Below, piece by piece: positions 28,278 through 36,986 of a stretch of DNA of 42,536 nt; position 1 is the stretch's first letter; every line of letters starts with the position of its first letter. This DNA comes from an uncultured Spartobacteria bacterium. Lineage in GTDB: Bacteria > Verrucomicrobiota > Verrucomicrobiia > Chthoniobacterales > UBA6821. Both the position numbers and the translations under genes were made by a program. Below the pieces are notes generated by a model. That model worked only from the letters and a program-made list of their open reading frames with translations, made no database searches and had not been told where the DNA came from. The stretch covers positions 1-42,536 of the forward strand of contig CAIPWR010000133.1 of the NCBI GenBank assembly GCA_903868795.1. Reading direction: 5' to 3'.

Positions 28278-29504
28278 TCAGCGAAGTAAAACGCGCCAAC
28301 TTGAACTCATCAGGCGCACCTTGATGAGGGCAAACTTAGCGGCTTGCGAGCCCTTCCATCCAGACTGCTTCTTCACTGCGCTTCCTCCATTCTTCAGCAG
28401 ATGATCAAGAACTTCCAAAACAAGTGAGGGGAGCTCCTCTTCCTCGTGATCGTTCATCCACGGGATCCGGGCATCCAACAGCCAGACACCCGTCTCATCG
28501 AATTGGATCAACTCCGAGGCCCAGCGTAGGATCGTGGTGGCGGCATTCCCCCTGTGACGCGACGTGATCAGTCGAAGAAGATCCTCGCGCCGCTCCAGAT
28601 TGAGAAGCAGAGCAAGAAAAAAGCGGTGCTCCACGTCCTCGACCGTGGCTCGCATCGCGGTGAGCGCGTCTCGGCGGATGATCTCTTCGAGAGTCTGTTT
28701 GATAGGAATCACCGCCGAGCCGTGTTTGCGGGCAAAGAGGCTCCAGGCACGATCCCACTCACCGAGATTCCGCAGATGACCGATGCAGTTCTGAATAATG
28801 AAGAATCCCCGCTCCAAATCGAGTTCGTCGAGCATTTCCAGCACCAGATCCGCATAGTCCGGGGCACCCGTCTGCTCCAGAACGTCGAGCAACTGCTTGC
28901 GTCTGGTTGTCAGGGCGTCCTGTTGGATCGGATCGAGTGCCACATGGGGAGGGAGGTAGGTGAACTGAGGCCCTGTGCCCGGATCAGAGTGCGTGCGGAT
29001 GACAATCGTAACCGAGGGTGTCTCCAGATGGAACAGGGAGTGAATGCAAGCGCGTCCTGAGGTGATTGGTACCGTGCTGCCGGTTTTCAGGAGTGTGACA
29101 TCACGGAGTTTCAGATCACCCAGGCGGAAGTGCGCGGTGATCTGCTTTGCTTTCTCAAACTCATAGGTTGAGTGGATACTCGATCCCGCCATGACATGGA
29201 ATGCGCCGGAGAACTCGTGCTGATGGATATCCGTCGTTCCATCGAGCCAAAAGAGGGCCTGGATGTAAAACTTCGGGTTGTCGAAGAGGATTAACTCGGG
29301 TTGGCCGAAGCCCGACGCGGTCTGGAAGGGTTGATCATCCTGAAGCAGGAATTCATGGATCAATTCTTGGAGATCGACGTGTGCTGAGGGCTTGCTCTTT
29401 TCGAGTGCCTTGCGTGCAAGATCAGGGAAAAGGGTTAGGTCAAAGTTTGCCTTCTTCCACTGATCGTACACCGATTCTCCGAGTTTTTTAAAAAAGGGAT
29501 CCAT
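28278..29504 (-). CDS. Uncharacterised protein with cupin-like motif
   Basis: This is a 408-residue cytoplasmic protein. Residues about 90-200 contain TTDIHQHEFSGAFHVMAG, a His-x-His and Glu/His pattern like a metal-binding cupin, with a second strand near HSLFHLETPSV. The remainder is helical, with HEAT-like character (NLERREDLLRL and similar). I start at ATG 29504 (MDPFFKKL) because the longer frame to 29573 adds a low-complexity Gly/Ser/Pro stretch. It seems to be a single-gene unit. The function is unknown, and the cupin call is by motif only. Confidence 0.55.
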   Translation of the reverse strand: MDPFFKKLGESVYDQWKKANFDLTLFPDLARKALEKSKPSAHVDLQELIHEFLLQDDQPFQTASGFGQPELILFDNPKFYIQALFWLDGTTDIHQHEFSGAFHVMAGSSIHSTYEFEKAKQITAHFRLGDLKLRDVTLLKTGSTVPITSGRACIHSLFHLETPSVTIVIRTHSDPGTGPQFTYLPPHVALDPIQQDALTTRRKQLLDVLEQTGAPDYADLVLEMLDELDLERGFFIIQNCIGHLRNLGEWDRAWSLFARKHGSAVIPIKQTLEEIIRRDALTAMRATVEDVEHRFFLALLLNLERREDLLRLITSRHRGNAATTILRWASELIQFDETGVWLLDARIPWMNDHEEEELPSLVLEVLDHLLKNGGSAVKKQSGWKGSQAAKFALIKVRLMSSSWRVLLR

Positions 29505-29630
29505 GGAGAAACTCTTTCGTAGGGGAATCCTCGGGACAAGAACCATTCCTAAAGATCCCGATCCCAATCCCAATCCAAGGGGATTTCCTTGTGAGCTTCT
29601 ATAAGAGGAATTATCTTCAAAATCGGTACT

Positions 29631-29706
29631 GGGGGTATAGCTCAGTTGGTAGAGCGCTTCGTTCGCAATGAAGAGGCCAGGGGTTCGACTCCCCTTACCT
29701 CCACCA
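29631..29706 (+). tRNA. tRNA-Ala(CGC)
   Basis: This is a full cloverleaf of 76 bases with encoded CCA. The acceptor GGGGGTA pairs with TACCTCC, including the G3:U70 pair that identifies alanine tRNAs. The D arm is GCTC/GAGC, and the anticodon loop is TTCGCAA with anticodon CGC, reading GCG codons. The T arm AGGGG/CCCCT has loop TTCGACT. Confidence 0.97.
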
Positions 29707-29737
29707 GATCCCTAAAAAAAGATTGAGTAAGGGGCGC

Positions 29738-30202
29738 TTAGTTCCTCGGGGAGGACCGGGCCTTGGCAACCTCAGACTTCTCCCTCATGTAGGCGTCATG
29801 GGTCATGATCGCCAGTTTATGGCGCATCGTGTCGTAGATCGCAAAGGTGACTCTGTCTGGCGTGCACCAGACGCCATTGATCGAGTAACGCGGAGAAGCG
29901 ATCCACTCAGAACTTCCTCCCTCGCTCTTGAGAAGCGATTGGATTTTTTCAGCAGGGAGTTCCACAGGAAGTCCTGACTCCTCGTTCTCGGAAAAGATGC
30001 TCTGAACATCGCATTTTCCTTTGTAAAAATGGGCGATCGTACAAATCCCATCCTTCCGAAAGTAGAGTAATCCGCTTTCCTTCAGGGCATCACGCTCCGG
30101 TTTTCCATAACGGGCGATGCATTGCTCCTTCGTGGCTCCGATCTCAGCATGGAGCAGGGGCCCGGCGAGACATGAAATGAGAATCAGTGGCAACAATCTC
30201 AT
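29738..30202 (-). CDS. Small secreted protein of unknown function
   Basis: This is a 154-residue protein with a signal peptide (MRLLPLILISCLAGPLLHA, cleavage before EIG). The mature part starts GATKEQCIARYGKP, a pattern seen in small periplasmic proteins that compare with SmpA/OmlA-like folds. FRKDGICTIAHFYKGKC follows. Two Cys pairs could form disulfides. No enzyme motif is seen. It lies alone between tRNA-Ala and ppnP, in opposite orientation to the latter. Confidence 0.6.
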   Translation of the reverse strand: MRLLPLILISCLAGPLLHAEIGATKEQCIARYGKPERDALKESGLLYFRKDGICTIAHFYKGKCDVQSIFSENEESGLPVELPAEKIQSLLKSEGGSSEWIASPRYSINGVWCTPDRVTFAIYDTMRHKLAIMTHDAYMREKSEVAKARSSPRN

Positions 30203-30275
30203 GAACAGGGATCATGAACGAAAAATCGTATGGTTTGCACTTGCAAAAGATTCCTCGGAATCCGATCAACGCGGT

Positions 30276-30593
30276 ATGGAATTCAATAACGCCACCGTTC
30301 ACACCAAAGCCAATGTCTACTTCGAGGGCCAAGTCATCTCTCACACGGTCATCACTAAAGAGGGTGAACACAAGACCGTCGGGGTCATTCTTCCCGGTTC
30401 CTTTCACTTCGGAACTGGCAAGGCCGAACGCATGGAGATCATCGAGGGAGTCTGCGAAGTCGTTCTCGATGGCTCGGAAAAAGTCGATACTCATGTCGCA
30501 GGACAGGCATTCGAGGTGTCGGCCAACTCTGGATTCACCATCACGGTGAAAGCCGATCCCTGCCATTACATCTGCTCATTCCTCGAAGCCTAG
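30276..30593 (+). CDS. ppnP: Pyrimidine/purine nucleoside phosphorylase
   Basis: This is a 105-residue, single-domain cupin-like protein, close to the usual length of about 95. Typical stretches are FNNATVHTKANVYFEGQVIS, KTVGVILPGSFHFGT and AERMEIIEGVCEV. PpnP enzymes (old name YaiE/DUF1255) split many nucleosides with phosphate for base salvage in the cytoplasm. I chose ATG 30276, the family start; the frame upstream to 30117 overlaps the neighbour on the other strand and lacks family sequence. Confidence 0.9.
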   Translation: MEFNNATVHTKANVYFEGQVISHTVITKEGEHKTVGVILPGSFHFGTGKAERMEIIEGVCEVVLDGSEKVDTHVAGQAFEVSANSGFTITVKADPCHYICSFLEA

Positions 30594-30675
30594 GGATTCG
30601 AAGGCTATTAGCGGTTTAGACTGAAGCTGTTAAGTAGGCAGGGCAGGCATTTACCGCCAATTCACTCCTGTTTTC

Positions 30676-30688
30676 CTGAGTTCCATAT
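30676..30688 (+). repeat. CTGAGTTCCATAT motif, copy 1
   Basis: This 13-base sequence occurs three times in the window, always between genes and on the plus strand. This copy runs into the ATG of the methyltransferase gene (30687). Confidence 0.6.
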
Positions 30689-31301
30689 GAGAAATTCTCA
30701 GCCATCGGGTGAGCGATACGATCGGTCTTATTTCGACCGATGGTACCGTGATCCTAAGACTCGGGTGAAGTCAGGCATAGCGATCCGAAGAAAGGCGGCT
30801 CTGGCGCTCTCCATGGCCGAGTATTACCTCGAGCACCCTGTCCACACGGTACTCGATGTTGGCTGCGGGGAGGGGAACTGGCTTTCGGCCCTGCGCTCGT
30901 TACGCCCGAAGATTCGCTACACAGGAGTCGATGCGAGCACTTATGCCGTCGAACGCTTCGGCAAAAAGCGAAATATCCGCCTTGGCACCTTCGCTTCGCT
31001 AGAAGAGATCGGACTCAAGGAGGATTACGATCTGATCGTCTGCAGCGATACGCTCTTTTACCTTCCATTGGGTGAACTTGAGCAGGGGATCGCCTCACTC
31101 GCCTCTAGGGCTGCCGGTGTTGCCTTTCTAGAGCTCTATACTGGCGAGGATTCCTTGATCGGTGACTTCCCAAACGAAGGTCTTCAATCCGCATCCTTCT
31201 ACAGGAAGCTTCTCACCAGGAATGGATTCCTCTCCGTGGGTTCACACTGCTACCTAGGTCCCGACATGGCGGAACGGGCCATGCAGATGGAGCAGACATG
31301 A
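30687..31301 (+). CDS. Class I SAM-dependent methyltransferase
   Basis: This is a 204-residue protein. Motif I is VLDVGCGEGNWL (about 58-69), motif II TGVDAS, and the post-region DYDLIVCSDTLFYLP corresponds to motif IV. The N-terminal RYDRSYFDRWYRDPKTR resembles small-molecule methyltransferases next to biosynthesis genes, but no substrate can be named. It stands as a single gene, with 93 bases before and 154 after. The start codon sits within the 13-base repeat motif. Confidence 0.85.
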   Translation: MRNSQPSGERYDRSYFDRWYRDPKTRVKSGIAIRRKAALALSMAEYYLEHPVHTVLDVGCGEGNWLSALRSLRPKIRYTGVDASTYAVERFGKKRNIRLGTFASLEEIGLKEDYDLIVCSDTLFYLPLGELEQGIASLASRAAGVAFLELYTGEDSLIGDFPNEGLQSASFYRKLLTRNGFLSVGSHCYLGPDMAERAMQMEQT

Positions 31302-31416
31302 TGGCATCATGGCGTGATAAAACTCACGCGGAGCCTCTGGAGTGCAGAGAGGATTGGCGAGTGTCGAGTCTTTTACTGAATTGGCTTGCCTGGCCGTTGC
31401 TTCGCAGCCGTTGCAT

Positions 31417-31429
31417 CTGAGTTCCATAT
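31417..31429 (+). repeat. CTGAGTTCCATAT motif, copy 2
   Basis: Second exact copy, 26 bases before the FAH-family gene. A small hairpin (CTCTG/CAGAG, 31335-31349) lies earlier in the same gap. The gap of 31302-31455 holds nothing else I can name. Confidence 0.6.
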
Positions 31430-31455
31430 TTCATTTTCTGCATTAGGTTCTCTTT

Positions 31456-32256
31456 ATGAAGATTGCCCGCATTCTCCTCCCTGATGGCTTCATTCATTAT
31501 GCCCGTCCGCTTGGTGAGCGGGGTTCTTCGATGGAGATCCTCTCGGGGGATCCGTTCCAAGGAGTTCACGCCACAGGGACAACAGTCTCGGAATTCACCC
31601 TGCTCGCTCCAATAGTTCCCGCGGCCATCCTCTGCATCGGTCTGAACTACCGAGAACACGCCGAGGAGATGAATGCGAAGATCCCGAAGTTTCCCATCCT
31701 TTTTCTCAAGAATCCCTCCGCACTCCTTGATCCCGGGGCCGCAATCAGGATCCCGAGGAAACTGGTTTCCACTCAGGTCGATTTCGAGGGGGAGCTAGCC
31801 ATCATCATCGGAAAGAGTTGCCATAATGCGACCAGAGAAAATGCCCTCGACCATGTCCTCGGCTACACCGTGGCCAACGATATCAGTGCGCGGGACTGGC
31901 AGAAGGACTGGGGAGGTTCCCAGTGGTGCCGTGGTAAATCCTTTGATACCTTTGCCCCGATGGGTCCCTGGATCGTAACTTCCGATGAGATCCCCGATCC
32001 GAATGCCCTCCGCATTACAACGCGGGTGAATGGTGAAACGCTTCAGGATTCCAACACGGGAGATATGATCTTTGACGTGCCGGCTCTTATCGAGTTCCTG
32101 AGCGGCGATACCACATTGCCTGTCGGCACCGTGATCATGACCGGAACCCCTTCGGGAGTCGGCGTTGGGCGTACTCCCCAGCGATGGTTACAGCCTGGTG
32201 ATCGCGTCGAGGTAGAAATCGAGGGGATCGGAATTCTTTCCAATCCGGTTGTCTGA
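31456..32256 (+). CDS. Fumarylacetoacetate hydrolase-family protein
   Basis: This is a 266-residue protein. The FAH fold is marked by CIGLNYREHAEEM, the metal ligands in VDFEGELAIIIGK, GYTVANDISARDWQ, KSFDTFAPMGPW and TGTPSGVG. Family members hydrolyse or decarboxylate beta-diketo acids with a divalent metal. Exact substrates differ (acylpyruvate, oxaloacetate, homoprotocatechuate products). No aromatic catabolic genes are nearby, so a general oxaloacetate/acylpyruvate role is as likely as any. SulP follows 24 bases later on the same strand. Confidence 0.9.
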   Translation: MKIARILLPDGFIHYARPLGERGSSMEILSGDPFQGVHATGTTVSEFTLLAPIVPAAILCIGLNYREHAEEMNAKIPKFPILFLKNPSALLDPGAAIRIPRKLVSTQVDFEGELAIIIGKSCHNATRENALDHVLGYTVANDISARDWQKDWGGSQWCRGKSFDTFAPMGPWIVTSDEIPDPNALRITTRVNGETLQDSNTGDMIFDVPALIEFLSGDTTLPVGTVIMTGTPSGVGVGRTPQRWLQPGDRVEVEIEGIGILSNPVV

Positions 32257-32280
32257 GTATTTTTTCTGAAGCATCACTCT

Positions 32281-34011
32281 GTGCTTTTACATTCCCCCAA
32301 CTCACTGAAAGTAAGACTGGCAACTTGGGGCCAGAAAATAAGCCCCGGGATCTTCCCGCTGATACCGGGGAAGTTGCTTTCAGAAATCATTGCCGGAGTT
32401 TCCTTGGCTGCGATGAATATCCCTCAGGCGATGGGCTATGCTCGGATTGCCGGCACACCTGTCATTACCGGACTCTACACCCTGCTTTTTCCCGTGATTG
32501 TTTTCGCTCTCATGGGAGGTGCCCGCTCTCTCTTTGTTGCTGCCGACTCGGCCACGGCCGTGATCCTGTCGACAGGAATCTCCCCGATGGCTCACCCGGG
32601 GACGGCCGTCTTCCTGATCCACGCTTCGGTGGTTGCTCTCATTACCGGAGGATTGCTTCTCCTTGCCAGAGTCTTTCGCCTTGGTTTCCTTGCCGACTTT
32701 CTCTCCCGCACGGTCCTCATCGGATTCTTGACGGGGGTGGGCTTCCAAGTGGGGATTGCGGTGCTTGGGCAGATGGTTGGAATTCCGACGCCCTCCAACA
32801 TCCCGCTTGAGCAACTCCACACTATCTTCACCCACCTTCAGCAACTCCATGTACCGACTCTCCTCATTTCTTGTGTTGTTTTGGCTCTGATCCTTGGCAC
32901 ACGACGTTGGGCCCCGAAAGTGCCAGGCGCCCTGATTGCCGTGCTCGGCACCATTCTCGGTAGCTATTTGCTCGATTTTCAACATTCCGGAGTGCGACTC
33001 ATCGGTCCTGTGGAGGGAGGATTCCCACCCTTAGCCCTACCGTTGATTTCGTGGTCAGATATGAAGGCCCTTCTGCCGATTGCCGGTGCCTGTTTCGTCA
33101 TGATCATCACCCAGAGTTCGGCAACGGCGCGAGCCTTCGGGATCAAGCAACACACCATTCCAGATGAGAACCGTGACCTCCTAGGCCTCGGAGCGGCAAA
33201 TGTCATGGCGGGACTCTCCGGAACCTTTGTGGTCAACGGCAGTCCCACTCAGACCGCCATGCTGGAATCCTGCGGGGGGCGCAGCCAACTCGCAAACTTG
33301 GCTACCGCCGCAACCGTGGGACTGGTGCTGATCATGCTTACAGGTCCGCTGATGTTTCTGCCGATCTGTGTCCTGGGAGCCATTGTCTTTATTGTTGCGA
33401 GCGGAATGATCGACGTTGGTGGTTTTCGGAATCTCTGGATCTGCGGTGGGAAAGAATTCCATGTGGCCTTGCTGACTGCACTCTCCGTGGTCTTTCTCGG
33501 AGTCGAGTACGGCATCTGCATAGCGATCGTCATTTCCCTTTTGGGCCATGTCCGAAGGGGTTACCAACCCCGCACTGCCGTCGTGGTTCGTGATCCCGAG
33601 ATTCACTGGCGTATGGAAAAACCTGTGCCGGGAGTCTTTGTGGAACCGGGAGTGATCCTCTACTGGTTCGGCACCGATCTCTACTACGCCAACGCCCCCC
33701 ATTTCTGTCAGGAGATCCGCCACCTGGTCGCTCATTCCACCGGCGTAAAAGTCATCATTGTCGACTGCGGTCCCATCACCTCGATGGACTTCACTGCGGG
33801 ACGAGCCATCTTAGAACTCCAATCCGATCTCAAGGCAAAAGGAGTTACTTTAGCGCTGGCCCGCGTCACGGTTGGCCTGCGCAAGGATCTCGATCGGCAG
33901 TGTCTGACCACTGTTATCGGCGAACAAAATATCTTCATCTCCCGAAAGCAGTCACTAGCTGCATTCCGTGATTCCTCCTACACACCTCCCTCCCACAAGC
34001 ATCTCTCATGA
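32281..34011 (+). CDS. SulP-family anion transporter with STAS domain
   Basis: This is a 576-residue membrane protein. The SulP signature is near the N-terminus (GVSLAAMNIPQAMGYARIAG and GLYTLLFPVIVFALMGGARS). There are 10-14 helices to about residue 430, then a C-terminal STAS domain (about 445-560; VIIVDCGPITSMDF). The family exchanges sulfate, bicarbonate or dicarboxylates. The start is GTG 32281, as no other start precedes the first helix. The stop overlaps the next start (ATGA, 34008-34011), coupling it to the small ParB-like gene. Confidence 0.92.
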   Translation: MLLHSPNSLKVRLATWGQKISPGIFPLIPGKLLSEIIAGVSLAAMNIPQAMGYARIAGTPVITGLYTLLFPVIVFALMGGARSLFVAADSATAVILSTGISPMAHPGTAVFLIHASVVALITGGLLLLARVFRLGFLADFLSRTVLIGFLTGVGFQVGIAVLGQMVGIPTPSNIPLEQLHTIFTHLQQLHVPTLLISCVVLALILGTRRWAPKVPGALIAVLGTILGSYLLDFQHSGVRLIGPVEGGFPPLALPLISWSDMKALLPIAGACFVMIITQSSATARAFGIKQHTIPDENRDLLGLGAANVMAGLSGTFVVNGSPTQTAMLESCGGRSQLANLATAATVGLVLIMLTGPLMFLPICVLGAIVFIVASGMIDVGGFRNLWICGGKEFHVALLTALSVVFLGVEYGICIAIVISLLGHVRRGYQPRTAVVVRDPEIHWRMEKPVPGVFVEPGVILYWFGTDLYYANAPHFCQEIRHLVAHSTGVKVIIVDCGPITSMDFTAGRAILELQSDLKAKGVTLALARVTVGLRKDLDRQCLTTVIGEQNIFISRKQSLAAFRDSSYTPPSHKHLS

Positions 34012-34391
34012 AGAAAAAGCTCTCCCCTCACTGGAAAAAGGACTCCGACAAGCACGACTATCAAGCCGCAGCAAACTTCCTAACCCTTCTTATGGAGCCA
34101 GAGCGGGCAAAGGAAATCGCCTCACGATTCAAAAAGACCTCCGTTTCTACCTTCTTGGTCAAGGACCTCCTCAGGGCTAGCCGACTCCAACTCCTGCCCA
34201 CCGAAAATTACCATGTCAAAAAAGACCTCAAAAAGGTCAAGGAGGGTAGCCTTCTTTCACCCGTTCTGCTGGTCCGAGGTGAGATCGAGAGTGATCGCCC
34301 TCTAATGATTGCTGATGGCTACCACCGCGTCTGTGCGAGTTACTATCTCGATGAGAACGCGGAGATCCCTTGCCACCTCGTGACATTGTAG
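34008..34391 (+). CDS. Small ParB/sulfiredoxin-fold-like protein
   Basis: This is a 127-residue basic protein. The segment from LLSPVLLVRGE to LMIADGYHRVCASYYL resembles the ParB/Srx catalytic-fold core, in which D/N-G-x-H-R binds nucleotide. No DNA-binding helix-turn-helix or partition partner is seen, so a chromosome-segregation role is unlikely. Coupling by ATGA to a SulP transporter is notable, but its meaning is not clear. I do not know a characterised homologue. Confidence 0.6.
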   Translation: MKKKLSPHWKKDSDKHDYQAAANFLTLLMEPERAKEIASRFKKTSVSTFLVKDLLRASRLQLLPTENYHVKKDLKKVKEGSLLSPVLLVRGEIESDRPLMIADGYHRVCASYYLDENAEIPCHLVTL

Positions 34392-34433
34392 ATTGAACAG
34401 CTCTGCGGTATCGGAAATCTCAATTCAAACTTT

Positions 34434-35219
34434 ATGGAAGTCATCATTTCTCAGGATCCATCTTCCGCCTCCATTCTAGCGGCTCGACTCATCGCCAAGC
34501 TCGTCAAGATAAAGCCCCATGCCGTGCTCGGCCTTTCTACCGGCAGCACTCCCGGGGACCTCTATAAGGAACTGATTCGGATGCATCAGGCCGAGGGGCT
34601 CGATTTTTCACGGGTAAGAACCTTTAACCTCGACGAGTACATCGGCCTACCTCCAGATCATCCAGCCTCCTACCATAGCTTCATGATGAAGAACTTCTTC
34701 CGGGATGTGAATATTCCCCATGGAAACATTCATATCCCCGATGGGCTCGCTTCGGATGTGTCGTCTCATTGCGAAGCCTATGAACAGGCGATTCGCGATG
34801 CGGGAGGAATTGATCTTCAGATCCTCGGCATCGGTTCGGATGGTCACATCGGGTTTAACGAACCCGGATCCTCACTTGCCTCCCGCACGCGTATTAAGAC
34901 GCTGACTCCCGGCACCCGTGAGGACAATGCCCGCTTCTTCGGAAAACCCGAAGATGTTCCCCACCATGTCATCACGATGGGGATCGGTACCATTATGGAG
35001 AGTCGTACCTTGGCTCTGCTGGCGTTCGGAGAAGGAAAGGCCAAGGCTGTTGGAGGAGCAGTCGAAGGTGCAATCAGCGCAAGCAACCCCGCCACGGTTC
35101 TTCAGTTACACCCTAATGCCAAAATCTACCTCGATGAGCCAGCGGCAAGTAGCTTGGAGCGCATCGACTACTATAAGTGGGTTTTCCAAAACAAACCCGC
35201 ATGGCAGGCCGACCTTTAG
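34434..35219 (+). CDS. nagB: Glucosamine-6-phosphate deaminase
   Basis: This is a 261-residue enzyme converting glucosamine 6-phosphate to fructose 6-phosphate and ammonia. Family motifs are GLSTGSTPGDLYKEL, FNLDEYIGLPPDHPASYHSF with the catalytic Asp, and GIGSDGHIGFNEPGSSLASR with the active-site His. Length equals that of E. coli NagB (266). It is preceded by 42 bases without an evident regulator site and is convergent with the CDF gene. No nagA or PTS gene is present in the window. Confidence 0.95.
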   Translation: MEVIISQDPSSASILAARLIAKLVKIKPHAVLGLSTGSTPGDLYKELIRMHQAEGLDFSRVRTFNLDEYIGLPPDHPASYHSFMMKNFFRDVNIPHGNIHIPDGLASDVSSHCEAYEQAIRDAGGIDLQILGIGSDGHIGFNEPGSSLASRTRIKTLTPGTREDNARFFGKPEDVPHHVITMGIGTIMESRTLALLAFGEGKAKAVGGAVEGAISASNPATVLQLHPNAKIYLDEPAASSLERIDYYKWVFQNKPAWQADL

Positions 35220-35293
35220 AACTGATCGAGCTTTCGCTTAAAAAGAATTCGAAAAGAAGCGACCTAAATTTGATGGAGCGCTAGGAGTGTGAG

Positions 35294-36196
35294 TTACCCC
35301 TCCTCAGGTTCAACGTGAAGTGTAACATCTTCCAAGGGAAGTGCCGACTCCATCAGTCGATCCTTCACCAGATGGGAAATCGCATGGCCTTCCCGGACGG
35401 AGATGTCGCCACTAACCCGGATATGGAGATCAGCAATATAGGACAGACCGCTTTTGCGGATGCGGCACTTTTCAGCGCTGATGACACCTGGAACGGCACA
35501 AGTGATCTCCATGACGGTCTTTTCGGCATCAGGAGAGACACGTGCATCCATCATGTCCCCAAGGGAAAGCTTCAGCATGTTATAAGAGCTGTAAAAGATC
35601 ACAATACAGGCAAAGAGGGCAGCCCAGTCATCAGCGACTTCATAACCATGCCCACCAAGAAGGCTAATCGAGATGCCGATGAAAGCAGCGATCGAGGTGA
35701 CTGCATCGGAACGGTGGTGCCAGGCATCAGCCAGGAGGGCATTGCTACCAATCCGACGGGCGCGTCGAGCCATGAACTGATAGAGCGTCTCTTTTAGAGC
35801 GATCACCCCGATGAGGATGAGAAGAGTCCAAGGGGAGGGGAGGTGGACCGGAGCTCCATGAGCGGCGCCGATAAGGGTGACAATGCTGTTGTGGGCGATC
35901 AGGGCCCCGGCAATCGCAAGGACAAGGGATCCGATCAGTGAAGCCAAGGACTCGGCCTTCCCATGGCCATAGGGATGATCTTCATCGGGAGGCTTTGCGG
36001 CATATTTCAGTGCTGCCCAGATCAACAAGGAACTGAAGAGATCAAGAAGCGACTCGATACCATCGGCGACCAAAGCATTGGAACGCCCAAGAATTCCACC
36101 CGCAATCTTACCTGTTGAGAGCACCAGATTCAGAAAAACTCCAGCCAGGATCACTTTCTGCCCCTCGGCCGCCTTACGTTGAAGATCCCCGTTCAT
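35294..36196 (-). CDS. Cation diffusion facilitator (CDF) transporter
   Basis: This is a 300-residue membrane protein with six helices and a C-terminal cytoplasmic domain (about 215-300). Family metal-site and signature residues are ADGIESLLDLFSS, DEDHPYGHGKAES and WHHRSDAVTSIAAF. CDF proteins export Zn, Fe, Mn or Co in exchange for protons. The first metal site has D-x-x-x-D in helix 2 and H-x-x-x-D in helix 5, so iron, manganese or zinc are possible. It is last of the panB run, 10 bases after panB. Confidence 0.92.
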   Translation of the reverse strand: MNGDLQRKAAEGQKVILAGVFLNLVLSTGKIAGGILGRSNALVADGIESLLDLFSSLLIWAALKYAAKPPDEDHPYGHGKAESLASLIGSLVLAIAGALIAHNSIVTLIGAAHGAPVHLPSPWTLLILIGVIALKETLYQFMARRARRIGSNALLADAWHHRSDAVTSIAAFIGISISLLGGHGYEVADDWAALFACIVIFYSSYNMLKLSLGDMMDARVSPDAEKTVMEITCAVPGVISAEKCRIRKSGLSYIADLHIRVSGDISVREGHAISHLVKDRLMESALPLEDVTLHVEPEEG

Positions 36197-36206
36197 CGTT
36201 CAGGAC

Positions 36207-36959
36207 TTAAGAAGCCTGGACCTCGGCGATAAACTCCTTCACGGCATTCTGGAAAGGAGTAGCGAGATCTGCCTTGGGCTTCACAAAAGAGGGGCGGAAC
36301 CATGGCTGGAGGCCAAGAAGATCCGGAGTGACAAGAATCTGCCCATTACAGTCAGGACCACTCCCAATGCCGACAGTTGGGATGTCCAGTTGCCTGCTGA
36401 TCTCTCTGGATAAAGGTGCTTCAACGAGTTCCAGCACGAGTGCACAGCATCCAGCTTTCTGAAGGGCGAGGGAGGCAAGAAGGAGTGCTTCAGCTTCGGA
36501 ATCAGTCTTGCCCTTGCGATGGTACCCACCCTCCTCTCGGACCTGCTGGGGCAGCATCCCGAGATGACCGATAACTTCAATTCCACTTGATACAAGGAGG
36601 GAGATTTGGTCAGGAAGGAGACCTTCCAACTTCACGGCATCGGCCCCAGCATCCACAAGACATCTTGCATTGGCAAGTGCCTGATCAGGAGTTTCATAGG
36701 TGTGAAATGGGAGATCCACAGCAACGGGAGCTCTTGTGACTCCTCGGCGAACGGCTTTCAGATGATGAATCATCTGATCTAAGGTCACATCAATTGTGTC
36801 TTTTTGACCCAGAACGACCATGCCGAGAGAATCTCCGACCAAGATCAGATCAATGCCGGATTCATCCAGAAGGCGTGCCGAGGGGTAGTCATAAGCAGTC
36901 AGCCAGGCCTGTCTCCTCCCCCGAGCCTTAGCGGAAATAAGATTTTCTTTAAGAGTCAT
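36207..36959 (-). CDS. panB: 3-methyl-2-oxobutanoate hydroxymethyltransferase
   Basis: This is a 250-residue enzyme for the first step of pantothenate synthesis, transferring a hydroxymethyl group from methylenetetrahydrofolate to 2-oxoisovalerate. Motifs are LTAYDYPSARLLDESGIDLI, LVGDSLGMVVLG, DLPFHTYET, GADAVKLEG and VIGHLGMLPQ. It is shorter at the C-terminus than the 264-residue E. coli protein but includes all active-site segments. It follows folK by 27 bases on the same strand, so folate and pantothenate steps are coexpressed; PanB uses a folate cofactor. Confidence 0.95.
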   Translation of the reverse strand: MTLKENLISAKARGRRQAWLTAYDYPSARLLDESGIDLILVGDSLGMVVLGQKDTIDVTLDQMIHHLKAVRRGVTRAPVAVDLPFHTYETPDQALANARCLVDAGADAVKLEGLLPDQISLLVSSGIEVIGHLGMLPQQVREEGGYHRKGKTDSEAEALLLASLALQKAGCCALVLELVEAPLSREISRQLDIPTVGIGSGPDCNGQILVTPDLLGLQPWFRPSFVKPKADLATPFQNAVKEFIAEVQAS

Positions 36960-36986
36960 TAGTAGATAACAAGGAAGAGAATAAGA

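Noticed and set aside
35234-35262. TCGCTT/AAGCGA hairpin between nagB and the CDF gene
   Set aside because: Six base pairs with a 17-base loop and no T run; too weak to call a terminator.
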